Source: Schistosoma mansoni (taxonomy: Eukaryota > Platyhelminthes > Trematoda > Strigeidida > Schistosomatidae). Taken from it: 64,000 nucleotides of DNA. The stretch lies in assembly GCF_000237925.1 (NCBI RefSeq), contig NW_017386033.1, forward strand, positions 124,001-188,000, given 5' to 3'. Position 1 is the first letter of the stretch; every line of letters starts with the position of its first letter. Positions 12,163 to 22,375 of this stretch are shown here, one piece after another. The position numbers were made by a program, and so were the translations under genes. The notes under the pieces were generated by a model, which saw only the letters and a program-made list of their open reading frames with translations, was not told the DNA's origin and ran no database searches.

Positions 12163-15100
12163 AGTGAATAATTTTAAAAATCTTAAATATTCATTTCAGA
12201 TTTCCTTAAATAAATTGACTTGTCAAAATGATGAAAAACCAATAAGCAAAGAAGAATTATCATCATTTACTGGTAATCGTGTTGTTCCGCAACAAAGTTG
12301 GGATGATTATACAACTGTTGATTGGCTTATAACAAATTCAGTTAAACGTAAAACTAGTGATTTATGGCAACGGACTGTTGTAACTGTTTATCTAACTTTT
12401 TGTCTTGAAGTAAGTTGTATATTTCATCTATTGTTCTCATCGTTATTATTCCCTTATATACTATCAGGAATTATTTTCAAAAGAATAATTCACACTAAAT
12501 CCAAGAACTTTTATAATTATACCTGTTTCTTGATTTGTTCTGTTTATTTGTCTATGTAGATTTTACTGATATGTTATATTCTATTATCCATAGAAGATTA
12601 AATTTGAAATTGACATAGTAGTTATTTGTAAATCATGGAGGATGGTGATTAATTCGTACACATATAACTCGGATTTTAAAAAAGTGCTTCGACCATGTTA
12701 TTAAGTGGGAAACGGTTTTGTGTACCTGAATCAAGCTCTTGTACTTCAAGTTACAAAAGTGGTTCCATAAAACTCTCAGATATGTTTTTTTGTCGAAATC
12801 TGCCGCCTTCCAGTATCCAAAGCAAGTGATATAAGGATGCTTTTTCTTTACTATGACGTGTTGTAACAAGATGTCAATGTTTTTGAAATCACCCACTACG
12901 GATTTTGTTTACAAATTATTAAGATCAAATACTGTTATACTCCATGATTCATGATCAGCCACTTTCCACTCTAATTTTCAAGGTAATTCAGATATAGTGT
13001 TGCAATCGACCAATCACAAGTCAACCAGATAATGAGTTCATGTAGTTGGTCAGGAAATGATTTGTATTCCTAAAGAGTGAGACATATATTGTTAGTGGCG
13101 TTAAATATACATATGGTTACATGTCGATTCGGTCTTTTTGTTTGAATAACCGTTTGGGCTCGTATCTAAGGTGATTGCGGATCGGATATCGCATGTAACG
13201 ACTGAATCGAGTCGTATTCACCAATAATAATTGATGACTTACTGTGTAAACGCTACCCGTATTATACAATAAGCACTGTAATCCTTAAGATGTGAATACA
13301 TGTCACTTGCGATTAAAAAAGAATCAGTTTCTTATATCCTTCGCACTCTAATCAATTAAGCTATTGCTTCTCTTATCAGATCGCTTTGTTAAATACCATA
13401 TGTGTGATTATAGTAAAGAGATCCAGGTACGAAATTCGCAGAATTCCAACAAGATTCTCGCTTTGCAGGGACTTACTTTGTTAATATTCAGAAATATATG
13501 TATAAGAAGTTTTGATGTGTGATTATCTACTATTTATTCTTAAATTTTCACGCCCATTCTTGATCCCATGACGTTATTTTTCATCATCCAATATATTTGA
13601 TACGCGTATTCTGTAATGATTTTCTCTCGTTCCTCCAAAGGACATAGGTCGATGAAAATGTACGAGCCACCGTATTGATACTTTTTAGGTTTCTCAGTAG
13701 TCAAATTTACTGTAGGGTTTTAAATATTTTAATAAAACTGCGTAAACATAAATGGTTGAAAGAAATAATAAGCTAATTGAAACAAATGTAAAGCATGAAA
13801 ATTTATAACAACAGATGCTTATTTGGAAGAATGGTAGCTCAGAAGCTTGTACAGGCCCTTAAAAAAATCTGTGTTTGTAATTCATAAACTATGATGAAGT
13901 TTGATTTTTCCAAAATCTTTTTTTCAAGTATCCTGATTACTTTCAACTGTGCTTGCATAAGGTGGTTTTTTTCACCCAATATTTTAATAAACTTTTCACT
14001 ACTGTTACGTCTTGATATATATTATGTGACAGCATTGCGTACCCACACCAACTGAACCAGATTTTATTAACACAAATACAAATTAGTTGCTTTTACACCA
14101 CTTAACTGGGATCCCATGTGTTCAGACTAACATCCTTAGTCCATTTGTGATATAGCTCGATGTCTACCCAGTATTTTCATCTGTGGTGATTTATGTATCA
14201 TACTTAACGTGATCAACCTCCACTAATAAGGGCCTCTCCTGACTATAATTTTGTGAATTTTACTCGAAATTAGTTGCTAATGCTTGTGTGGTTACTATCG
14301 TTAGAAAAGACGTTTTGTGGGAATGGTGTGTGAAATTGGAAGCTTTTTATCTGTTTGAAGTTAGTTTGTTGAAATAATATAATTTTCATATCAAGTGGAT
14401 ACCTTCTTGTAGTGTTGTGTTTCCAGCTAGATGGTTTAATTAGAAAGCTGTCTTTGTTGTTTTGGATGACATCATCAGCGCCTGCTTCATATGGAAGTCT
14501 ACATGAAATATGAGCTGATGATATCTTGAATAATAACAACAGCTCCAAAACAAACCATCTAACTCAGAGAACACAGCATCTTCAAAAGTTCTTCTGTGAT
14601 ATAATTTACATTTGAAGTTGAACAGACTGAACAAACCTTCCTAACTAATATTTATTCTAATCGCATTTTTCTTGTTATATTTATTTAGGCTGGTGGTTAT
14701 CCAATTACCAAAGATATTGACGATAATGGTCAATCGAATTGTACACTGCCATTTAATTGGGCATCTACATGTATATTACATCATCTTCAATGTATCTCAT
14801 CAAATGGTCATTCATTATCATTGCCTGAATATATTTTTACAGAAAATACTACAACTGTTCATAATAATAATATTAGTGATAAACAACAAAAAATACCTGG
14901 TATCGATTTGAACAAATTGACATCAAATGAAATATCTACCTGTTTATATCCAGTTCTGTCATTAATCAATCATTCATGTGATCCAAATATTACTAATGTA
15001 ACAATTGATAAATTTCAATGTGCGATTTATTCGATCCGACCTATTGAACAAAATGAAATTATTTATGGAAATTATGGTTTACATTATGCAATACATTCTC

Positions 15101-15636
15101 TTAATGAACGTCAAAGCTCATTACAATCTCAGTATCATTTTCGTTGTATATGTCTTGCATGTATAGAGGATTGGTCACCTCTCATTACTACTACTACTAA
15201 TAATAATAATATGACTAATAGTAGTAAGGATTTCCAATTAAAATGTCTTACGTGTTCTGGTCTAATTAATTTTGGTACATTATTGAATAGTGATAATAAG
15301 TCATCATTAAGAAAAGTTCACTATTGTCAATGCAGTCAACCGATTCAATTAAAGTCATTGAGTAAATTTCAAAAACTTTTTTACAATGATTTATACACTA
15401 AATTTGACACTATACCACTAACATTTCAAAAAACTTCACCGAAGAAAATGACAAATAAATTTTTAAATAAATTTATTGTTTATACTAAACAAATGTTAGA
15501 TACAGAACATTTATATAATATACTTCAACGACCTTGTAATGCTTTAGATTGGTTACAAGAAATGCTTAAACAATTGCTTGATCTTCAGCACACTGGTTGG
15601 TCATATGAAAGTAAAATAATTCGATCAGCATTTTAA
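1481..15636 (+). CDS. SMYD4: SMYD4-like TPR/SET/MYND-domain protein, 7 coding exons
   Basis: Exons 1481-1664, 3679-3914, 7952-8402, 10040-10161, 10933-11268, 12200-12409 and 14689-15636 join in phase with GT-AG borders to give 828 aa; vertebrate SMYD4 is about 800. A TPR-like region covers about residues 70-175 (EHGNEAWRTNNLSLALRYY). A split SET domain starts near 278 (GWHIVATKNIQPGELL). The MYND zinc ligands are C313, C316, C326, C329, C335, C339, H368 and C372. SET resumes with NHSCDPN at 607-613, GNYGLHY near 640, and post-SET cysteines C666, C668 and C671. Family members are lysine-methyltransferase-like proteins; SMYD4 orthologues act in heart and muscle development in other animals. Activity here is inferred. 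The C339-H368 spacing is about 20 residues longer than usual. The ATG lies 5 bases after an acceptor (tttgttttgtag), so an untranslated exon or a spliced leader probably precedes it. Confidence 0.9.
1665..3678 (+). other. SMYD4-like intron 1
   Basis: This 2-kb intron begins GTAATT and ends CTGTTAG. It contains a truncated family A repeat (2358-2575, minus) and two coding-like blocks at 2929-3017 and 3118-3379 (see findings). The remainder is AT-rich with nothing recognisable. Confidence 0.7.
2358..2575 (-). mobile_element. family A SINE-like repeat, truncated copy
   Basis: The tail-side half of the family A repeat, beginning with the inverted TTTATTTATT tail and containing the conserved GGGGGCCACACCCGGAGCC stretch. 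Homology stops near GATGCAGTCCCACGGTAG, so the head half is missing, as expected from 5' truncation during retrotransposition. Confidence 0.75.
4278..4329. repeat. (TA)n microsatellite
   Basis: An uninterrupted TA dinucleotide run of about 52 bases inside intron 2 of the SMYD4-like gene. Confidence 0.98.
5492..5516. repeat. (ATT)n microsatellite
   Basis: A short ATT trinucleotide run inside intron 2 of the SMYD4-like gene. Confidence 0.9.
5922..6430 (+). mobile_element. family A SINE-like repeat, copy 2
   Basis: Near-identical to 876-1382 and in the same orientation, ending in AAATAAATAAAT. The two copies bracket the first two coding exons of the SMYD4-like gene, with starts 5,046 bp apart. 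Such high identity suggests recent insertion or gene conversion. Confidence 0.85.
8403..10039 (+). other. SMYD4-like intron 3
   Basis: A 1.6-kb intron (GTCTGT ... TTTCAG). It contains a GC-richer stretch at about 8650-8870 and another at 9420-9500 that look like old repeat remnants. No family could be assigned. Confidence 0.6.
10162..10932 (+). other. SMYD4-like intron 4, splitting the MYND finger
   Basis: This intron (GTGATC ... TTGAAG) separates the first four zinc ligands of the MYND finger from the last four. It holds what looks like an old repeat at about 10240-10500, and no gene. Confidence 0.7.
11269..12199 (+). other. SMYD4-like intron 5
   Basis: An intron (GTGAAT ... TTTCAG) with old repeat-like sequence at 11780-11950 and a TA run at 12122-12161. 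No gene seen. Confidence 0.65.
12122..12161. repeat. (TA)n microsatellite
   Basis: A TA dinucleotide run of about 40 bases just upstream of the sixth coding exon of the SMYD4-like gene. Confidence 0.97.
12410..14688 (+). other. SMYD4-like intron 6
   Basis: A 2.3-kb intron (GTAAGT ... TATTTAG). It contains an imperfect foldback at 14429-14560 (see that entry). Otherwise AT-rich, with nothing recognised. Confidence 0.65.
14429..14560. repeat. imperfect inverted repeat (hairpin)
   Basis: Arms starting AGATGGTTT and ending AAACCATCT pair with interruptions along about 50 bases each. Inner paired blocks are AGCTGT/ACAGCT and ATCATCAGC/GCTGATGAT. The loop region of about 34 bases can pair further through TCATAT/ATATGA. 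It could be a decayed foldback or MITE-like element. Confidence 0.6.
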
Positions 15637-16580
15637 AGGATGTTCTGATGTTTATTTTTGTTGCGTAATTGTGTACTTTTCCCTATCGGATGAACCGAAC
15701 TCTAATATTGTCCTCTTATTTGACGGATTACAATGACATAGGCTCATCGTCCGCCTTTTTATCTTCCTCTAAATAGAATGATCCCATTTAACTATAAATT
15801 TCACAAATGGACATCGACTGAAACTTTTGAACAATAAACAATATTATGCCCAACAACCTCACCTTGCTTTTCAATAATTCTCGTTAGTTTAAGTCTGTGA
15901 TGGAAAGTTTCTTTAAAACGAGTGAATTTTAAATCATCCATCCAGAAACTGAACATTAATCAATACTTATTTATTCCATGACCATTTATTCCCATCTTCC
16001 TCATTCTGATGTTTTCGCTTTTTTTATTTCTAGTCAGAACTACGTTATGTTTCATTTCTGAACAGTATGATGTTTCCTTCTGTTTATTTGTGGATAGTTT
16101 TGTGACCTTGATTCACCTTATTGGAGTTTGTCAGTAGGAAACATTTAAATGGGCGAACTTCTGATGCTTTTTTCCATTTTTATTTTCTATAATTTGCTAT
16201 ACTGAGGGTTTTTTCAAAATTTACCTCATGACAAACTGTTTAGTTACATGATATGGTGATTTTAATCACTATCCTGTTATCTTTTAGTTTGACCAAGATC
16301 ATATCACCGGTTAATTTCATTCGTGACTTCTTTCTTCTATTAATTTATAGAAATTTTCTGAAAGGGAGCTACTAGCGTAATAATAATGTGCTTTTTTCTA
16401 TATTATCGAAATAAGTCTTCCAAAAAATATTTAAAAATAAATGGATGCTTTCATAATACTTAAAAACACTCATCATTTTTCCATCTTACGTAATTTTATT
16501 ATTTGCTACGCTATTGTAATCTGCGTTTCTCTCTGCTAATTTTCGTCTTGTTTTCAGTTTTCTACAAGTTGTGCCTTGAA
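15637..16580. other. 3' flank of SMYD4-like gene, no further gene
   Basis: Contains the probable 3' UTR (poly(A) signal at 15833-15838), then AT-rich sequence with no coding signal. Confidence 0.5.
15833..15838 (+). promoter_or_regulatory. candidate poly(A) signal of SMYD4-like gene
   Basis: AATAAA lies about 200 bases after the TAA stop at 15634-15636. It is the nearest good match downstream of the gene. Motif only; no cleavage site can be seen directly. Confidence 0.45.
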
Positions 16581-16734
16581 GTATAGTTTGGAATTTTAGA
16601 TACTTTGCCAACTAACTATATTAAGCTTAATTAAGAGATGCTTGTAAGGAAAAGTTTGATTTAAACAGGGCCTTTCCATCTTGACTGGCATCAATTGAAA
16701 GCTACCTATCTAGTCCTTCATTGTTATTATTATT

Positions 16735-16983
16735 AAATTCACTTGGTATTGTTTGGTTGAATCTTCCCATTGATGTTTAGGACTACAATTGATCAGTCTC
16801 TTATTGGCATATGTGCATCCTGTGAGGATTGCCTCGATATAGCCTTAATTCACAAGTATTATAAGCAGAAGTTGGGTAGTGCCTAGCAGTTTCTATCAGG
16901 ACTCAGTAGCTAAATGGTTAATGCGATAACGTTTGAAGCGAACGGTACTGAGTTCGAGTCTCAAAGTGAACATCAACTCTGAG
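16735..16983 (+). mobile_element. Sm-alpha repeat, copy cut by gap
   Basis: It begins with the reverse complement of the Sm-alpha tail (AAATTCACTTGGTATTG) and runs through a tRNA-like head with A-box-like TAGCTAAATGG and B-box-like GAGTTCGAGTC. It is lost in the N gap just before the hammerhead. Confidence 0.8.
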
Positions 16984-17183
16984 NNNNNNNNNNNNNNNNN
17001 NNNNNNNNNNNNNNNNNNNNNNNNNNNNNNNNNNNNNNNNNNNNNNNNNNNNNNNNNNNNNNNNNNNNNNNNNNNNNNNNNNNNNNNNNNNNNNNNNNNN
17101 NNNNNNNNNNNNNNNNNNNNNNNNNNNNNNNNNNNNNNNNNNNNNNNNNNNNNNNNNNNNNNNNNNNNNNNNNNNNNNNNNNN
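16984..17183. other. assembly gap (200 N)
   Basis: Exactly 200 N, so probably a gap of arbitrary size between contigs. Its position inside a repeated Sm-alpha copy explains the break. Confidence 0.99.
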
Positions 17184-17764
17184 TAATCAATAAATTTAAG
17201 TATTTAATTTAAAAACATTATCAGTAACTGAATAATTACCATTTATTGATATTCGTTATTTTCAGAAATTAATTTTAGCCAGAAATATTCTTAAATCTGT
17301 AGCGTACAAATTATTTGTTAGAGCTAAATAAATGATAAAGACTTATTAGTAATACAAAATAATACTCTACTGATGTCTTTTCTTATGTGCTTCAGTTTAC
17401 GGAGCACCAAGTCAGCACTCGGATGCATTTCGATAAGTACTGTACAGGTGCAGATATACTTCAACATCATCATTTATTCCATGACCATTACGTAATTTGT
17501 ATTATTTGACATAAGCTATTGTAATCTGCTAGATAGATTCTAACATTAACCTAAGCTAATCATCATCTTGTTTATCCAGTCTTTCAATACACACTGTTTG
17601 TGCCTATGAAGTATAGTTTGGAATTTTAGATACTTTGCCAACTAACTATATTAAGCTTAATTAAGAGATGCTTGTAAAGGAAAAGTTTGATTTAAACAGG
17701 GCCTTTCCATCTTGACTGGCATCAATTGAAAGCTACCTATCTAGTCCTTCATTGTTATTATTAT

Positions 17765-18100
17765 TAAATTCACTTGGTATTGTTTGGTTGAATCTTCCCA
17801 TTGATGTTTAGGACTACAATTGATCAGTCTCTTATTGGCATATGTGCATCCTGTGAGGATTGCCTCGATATAGCCTTAATTCACAAGTATTATAAGCAGA
17901 AGTTGGGTAGTGCCTAGCAGTTTCTATCAGGACTCAGTAGCTAAATGGTTAATGCGATAACGTTTGAAGCGAACGGTACTGAGTTCGAGTCTCAAAGTGA
18001 ACATCAACTCTGAGATGCAGTTACATCTAGCTGACGAGTCCCAAATAGGACGAAACGCGCGTCCTGGATTCCACTGCTAGCCACTATTCATCTCTGCTTA
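17765..18100 (+). mobile_element. Sm-alpha SINE-like element with hammerhead
   Basis: Order: antisense tail (17765-about 17930), tRNA-like head with A-box TAGCTAAATGG and B-box GAGTTCGAGTC, hammerhead ribozyme (18023-18075), short tail ending TCTCTGCTTA. Both ends abut TTATTATT-type simple sequence, so a target-site duplication cannot be told from low complexity. Sm-alpha is the published schistosome SINE-like family with pol III boxes and a hammerhead; assignment is by recognition of the ribozyme and the boxes. Confidence 0.85.
18023..18075 (+). ncRNA. hammerhead ribozyme (Sm-alpha type), core intact
   Basis: Type I layout. Stem I strand ACATCTAG is followed by core CTGACGA (18031-18037), then stem II GTCC/GGAC with loop CAAATA, GAAA (18052-18055) and a short stem III closed by CGCG. 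The GTC cleavage triplet ends at 18063, and the second stem I strand CTGGATTCC follows. All invariant core bases are present. Stem I pairs with one G-U. Self-cleavage is expected for this family but not shown here. Confidence 0.92.
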
Positions 18101-18752
18101 TATTATTATTATTACTATCAATAATGGTTTCATTCAATATTATATGTTAAATACAATATGGAATTCTCAGCGTAAAATATTTCAACAGGTTTCTTTTTAC
18201 AAAACGAGAAAAACAGTCGATAACTGCATACCCATATATGTTAACTAAACAAACTATCTGAAATTAAATGATAAGTTTTTTGAATAGAATTAATTAATCT
18301 ATGCAAATTTTAATTAGGAATATGTTTAAGAATTCAGGTTATTGACTAGATCAGCTCGTACAGCCTATTCGTCGCACAGTAGTTTTTCAAGGTCAGGCAT
18401 TGTAGAGATTTTAAATATTTTAGTGAATGGATTCCAATGTATTGCGGTCTCATCCTAGGAGAAGATATACAAAGAGAAAGATATGAATGAAGTGGATGGT
18501 TATTATCTGGTAGGACAACACCTGTCAGAGGGTTGGAAGATTTTAAATGTCTATCGAAAAATATATTCACAGTAACCTCAAAAGACTCATCACACCCTGC
18601 TAAGTGTCTTCTTAACACAACAAATGTTTTTCGCAAAACTGAACATACTAGTCACGTGGCTATTATTAACATTTGGGCTGACCGAATGCATGATGAATAC
18701 GGTGAAAATGACGCATATTTATTTAACATAACTACAAGCTGACTAACGTATG
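18101..18752. other. intergenic, no gene seen
   Basis: ATT-rich simple sequence followed by an unassigned stretch. Only short open frames, none resembling a known protein. Confidence 0.4.
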
Positions 18753-19011
18753 ATAGACCCGACCGTTGCTGCTACCTTGACGTGGTGGTCGGGCTTGCCT
18801 ATCGTGATGATCCAATCGAGCTATGCTGGCTGGAACAATCGTTCCTCAAGGTCCTACCATGCCAGACAGGTCGGTTGAAGAGCGGTGAGACTAAAAGCAG
18901 CAATCCCAAGGTCCGAAGGCGAAGTCGTACTGCTGACTGTACAGAGGTGTGAAAGCAGTAAGGTGTTTCCTTCAGACAACCTACCAGACATATTAGTCCT
19001 TGTCCCACCTA
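18753..19011 (+). repeat. GC-richer repeat shared with 40.8 kb (retroelement-like)
   Basis: Shares a run of matching blocks with 40830-41090, including GCTGGCTGGAACA / TTGGCTGGAACA, GTGAGACTAAAAGCAGCAA / GATGAAACTAAAAACAGCAA and AAGTCGTACTGCTGA / AAGTCGTGCTGCTGA. The composition resembles the 5' part of a non-LTR retroelement, but I cannot name it from sequence alone. Confidence 0.6.
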
Positions 19012-19239
19012 GACCCTTGCACTTGAGTCCAGAACACCAATTACAGCTTCTATTATGTGAATCATTTATTTCACACATACTCTTTTTTTATACTAGACAG
19101 ACAGGCTGACCACATCACACCATAAAATAGAAAATGATGTTTGTACAAGATAAAGCCAAATGTGGCTATGAACCTGGGAGATCCCAATCAATAAACCGAA
19201 TATAATTTAGGAACGCCAAGTCGTATTATAATAATCTAT
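19012..19239 (-). mobile_element. partial LTR, same family as 27.2 and 34.9 kb
   Basis: A diverged copy of the inner part of the solo LTRs at 27219-27724 and 34910-35416, with shared blocks such as AAGCCAAATGTGGCTATGAA. It is truncated by an assembly gap on the right and joined to another repeat on the left. Confidence 0.75.
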
Positions 19240-19439
19240 NNNNNNNNNNNNNNNNNNNNNNNNNNNNNNNNNNNNNNNNNNNNNNNNNNNNNNNNNNNNN
19301 NNNNNNNNNNNNNNNNNNNNNNNNNNNNNNNNNNNNNNNNNNNNNNNNNNNNNNNNNNNNNNNNNNNNNNNNNNNNNNNNNNNNNNNNNNNNNNNNNNNN
19401 NNNNNNNNNNNNNNNNNNNNNNNNNNNNNNNNNNNNNNN
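19240..19439. other. assembly gap (200 N)
   Basis: Exactly 200 N, falling inside an LTR-family repeat. Confidence 0.99.
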
Positions 19440-21049
19440 TTCTAATCTTCTGAATTCCTCATGTCTTTATCTTTTTCTCTTTCCAAATTTATTTCACTGT
19501 ACTATACTCCTTCAATAATTTCTTGAAACCCCTAATCTTTTGGATTTCTGATTATACTCCTACTACTTCTACCACTATGGGATTTGAATCGACAACTGCA
19601 TCTCTGTGCTAATGTGGTATGGCAACTCGAACTGATGTACGTACGTACGAAGTTCTACGTTGTGACTGACTGACTGACTGACGTATGATAGAAGATAAGG
19701 ATATAGTACAGTGCAATCTAATACTGAGTTAACAAGGTACGTTTTATGCTTCGTTTATATGTTTATCTAACAGCAAAATTGTCTAAATGTTAACCAATAA
19801 GAATCAATCTAGACCACTGTCCACCAGGTTCTTTAACGGTGTGTGTGTGTGTGTGATGAGAAACCATTTTCACGGTCTCACAAGACATTCTCTATTAATG
19901 GACTAAAATTTCTATGACTTCGAATTTAGTGAATCCAGTAAATACACTTTTGTGTAGTGCAGTATATCAAAAAAAAGCTAAGCAGTTTATATTTCTATGG
20001 TTTTATGATACTACTTTTGAATTGAGAGAGATTCAGTCATTCCTACCAAAAAGACGTTAGAAAGGTGCTGGGATACTTCATCCGTTATTTCTAACTAGTA
20101 GTAACTTCATGTGCTATTTGCAACATGAACCCTAATTTTACGTGTTCTCAATAATTTTTTACGACGTTTATTTTCATTAATTCGCTTCTTTCTTATGCTG
20201 TAGAAAGGTTTATTGTCTAAATTAGTAATTATTACGAGTGTTAACGCTCTATCAAGTCTCTGATATCATTATTCAGATCAATTGCATACTCAGATGGATC
20301 ATGATAAAACGATTATAGCTTGTAACATCGTAGCTGCATTCATCATTCATATTAAGCTAAAGAAATGGCCGAGCTCATAGACATATCTGTTATAGTTTAT
20401 TTTTTTATTTAATAAGAAACTGTACATTTTGACAAATACTTCCCATCGGACTCGTCTATTTCTAGACCAGTTACTGAAACAGTGGTGAATGTTAATGTCA
20501 ATCGAAAGTTGAATCCATCATATGCACCAAATGTCTAGTGATCGTTAGATGAGACAGTTTGTTGATTATGTATACACTTGTCAACAGGTCTTTAAACCAT
20601 GAAGCTTTTATAGTACCTCTTTAATTGTTGTCTTGTTATTGCCAATTTGTTCTGACTTGAGATACTGATTGGCCAATCAGGATTAGACTATCGATTAGTT
20701 CATTTATATGACAAGTAGGAATAGTGGCCTTCCATTTAGCGAATTAACACACTGACCAATGAACCGTATCCAACGCCTAACACTTATTGGTCCTCGAGAT
20801 TCTTCTAACCCAATGAACAATCAGAAGGTACAGGGAGAAGATATATTTCTCATTGTACTGACCAATAGCACACCAAATAAGAAACCATACTTTAAACACG
20901 GTAGTGTCATAAGTGGTAGAGGGTAGTATTAATGTTTCTGCACCATTATTTATAATGGACAATAATACTAAACATTAAAATGATAAACTTTAAGTTAATA
21001 AAATCACTTCATTTTACTACTTTTTATGTATTTTGTAAATAAGTATTTC
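19440..21049. other. intergenic AT-rich DNA
   Basis: A GACT run near 19665-19680 and a GT run at about 19838-19855. No exon, RNA gene or recognisable element otherwise. Confidence 0.45.
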
Positions 21050-21150
21050 ACACTGATACTTGAACCCAGTACCTTTCGCTTCAAATCACAACTCATTCTT
21101 CACCGATCTACTGAGTCTAAATAACCGCTAACTTGTTCAACAAGTATGAT
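21050..21150 (-). mobile_element. Sm-alpha fragment (tRNA-like head only)
   Basis: On the minus strand it reads as the Sm-alpha promoter region, with an ACTCAGTAGATCGG-type A-box area and a GGGTTCAAGTATC B-box. No hammerhead follows. Confidence 0.6.
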
Positions 21151-21430
21151 ATTTTATAATACTAGATATGGTTTTGCATTATCTCATTGTTGAGATTTTG
21201 GAGTGAATTCTTATCAGTTTTTATTAGGAGATACGCTACCTTACGGAGCTATTTCAATTTTATCATTTAACAACCATCTTTAAGATTTCTTAATTTGTAG
21301 CTATTAATGAAATCCAGAAAGGGCACTCTGTTCTATTCGAGAATTGTCAGTGGAATTTACAACATGGCTGTATCAAGAAAATTCTCGCAGGATTCTCATA
21401 CATTTATCAAAATTTATTGCTGACTATAAA

Positions 21431-21912
21431 TTTATTTATTTATTTAAACACATAAATATTGGTACAAGAAAGCACCAGGTACATATGTGCCACACAAATC
21501 TCACTCGATTTGTGTGAGGGCCGTGATACTGCCCATATGCCCAAACTGAAGCAGGTGGTTTTCTTAGGGGGCCACACCCGGAGCCTTCGACCTGAAAGTC
21601 TGATCCACGAGGCAGTGGAACAACGTTAAGAGATGCAATCCCATGTTAGCTGGTGACCAACGATTGATTCATACGCTATTTGTCCCCTCAGGATACTGGA
21701 GTCCATGTGCACCATTGGTTTGGAATCAGGGTTTTCTCACTCTCCTCGGTGGATTCTCCGTGTCCACCAACCCGGTTAAAGTGCCGGACATTCGCTTTTC
21801 GTCCTCACAGTTTTTTAGACAACACCTCTGCCACGAGAAGGCAGTGAGTAGGACTTCCCTGACAGAGGCTATATACGCGTGGCCGTGTGAGAACATTTCG
21901 AGAGGGAGAGAG
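21431..21912 (-). mobile_element. family A SINE-like repeat, copy 3
   Basis: Belongs to the same subfamily as the copies at 50.4 and 55.5 kb rather than 0.9/5.9 kb. It starts with the inverted AAAT tail and ends at GAGAGGGAGAGAGTC, lacking the last few dozen head bases. The antisense open frame of about 95 codons is still uninterrupted. Confidence 0.8.
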
Positions 21913-22203
21913 TCATGTATATATCCTTATTAAAAAGCAAACAAATATTTGACTGAACAAATTAATTGGTTAACAATTTTATCTACTTATATTCTTCTTA
22001 AATTCTATTTATGTTTTGATTGGTTTACAATTAATCCTTTCATTGTTCATAATAAGTAAATGAATAAGTATGAGTACGGTAATCTTTAGATCATCTTGTA
22101 TTCTCCTAAAATATCATGGAGAAATAATTACACATTTAGTCTAACGGTAAGTGATTTTATATTTTATGAAACAAAACCCAAATGATATTAATAAAGTTGA
22201 ATT

Positions 22204-22375
22204 GTGACTAGCTATGGAATGCATGACATATGTTTCGTCCTGTTTGGTTGTGCGTGGGTCCTAGTGTATATATTTACTCTATGACTTGAACTCAGTACTT
22301 TTTGATTTAAATACACAATGCGTTTTTCAACGATCTACTAAATCTTGATGGTCACAATTTAGTTTTTTCTCAACT
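22204..22375 (-). mobile_element. decayed Sm-alpha copy
   Basis: Minus-strand match to the Sm-alpha head and hammerhead, with ribozyme remnants TTTCGTCCTGTTTGG and GACTAGCTATGGAAT. Core bases are mutated, so the ribozyme is very probably dead. Confidence 0.6.

Larger units (their letters stand above)
16581..18014. repeat. duplicated ~403-bp block around an assembly gap
   Basis: Sequence 16581-16983 recurs almost base for base at 17611-18014, offset 1,030 bp. The first copy is cut by a 200-N gap. DNA upstream of the two copies is alignable but clearly diverged, in contrast to the near-identical blocks. This can be a true tandem Sm-alpha array or an artefact of joining two alleles or reads across the gap. 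Confidence 0.85.

Noticed and set aside
18799-19109. Overlapping open frames on both strands near 18.8-19.1 kb
   Set aside because: They cross the border of two repeats (retroelement-like block and LTR fragment) and match no protein I know.
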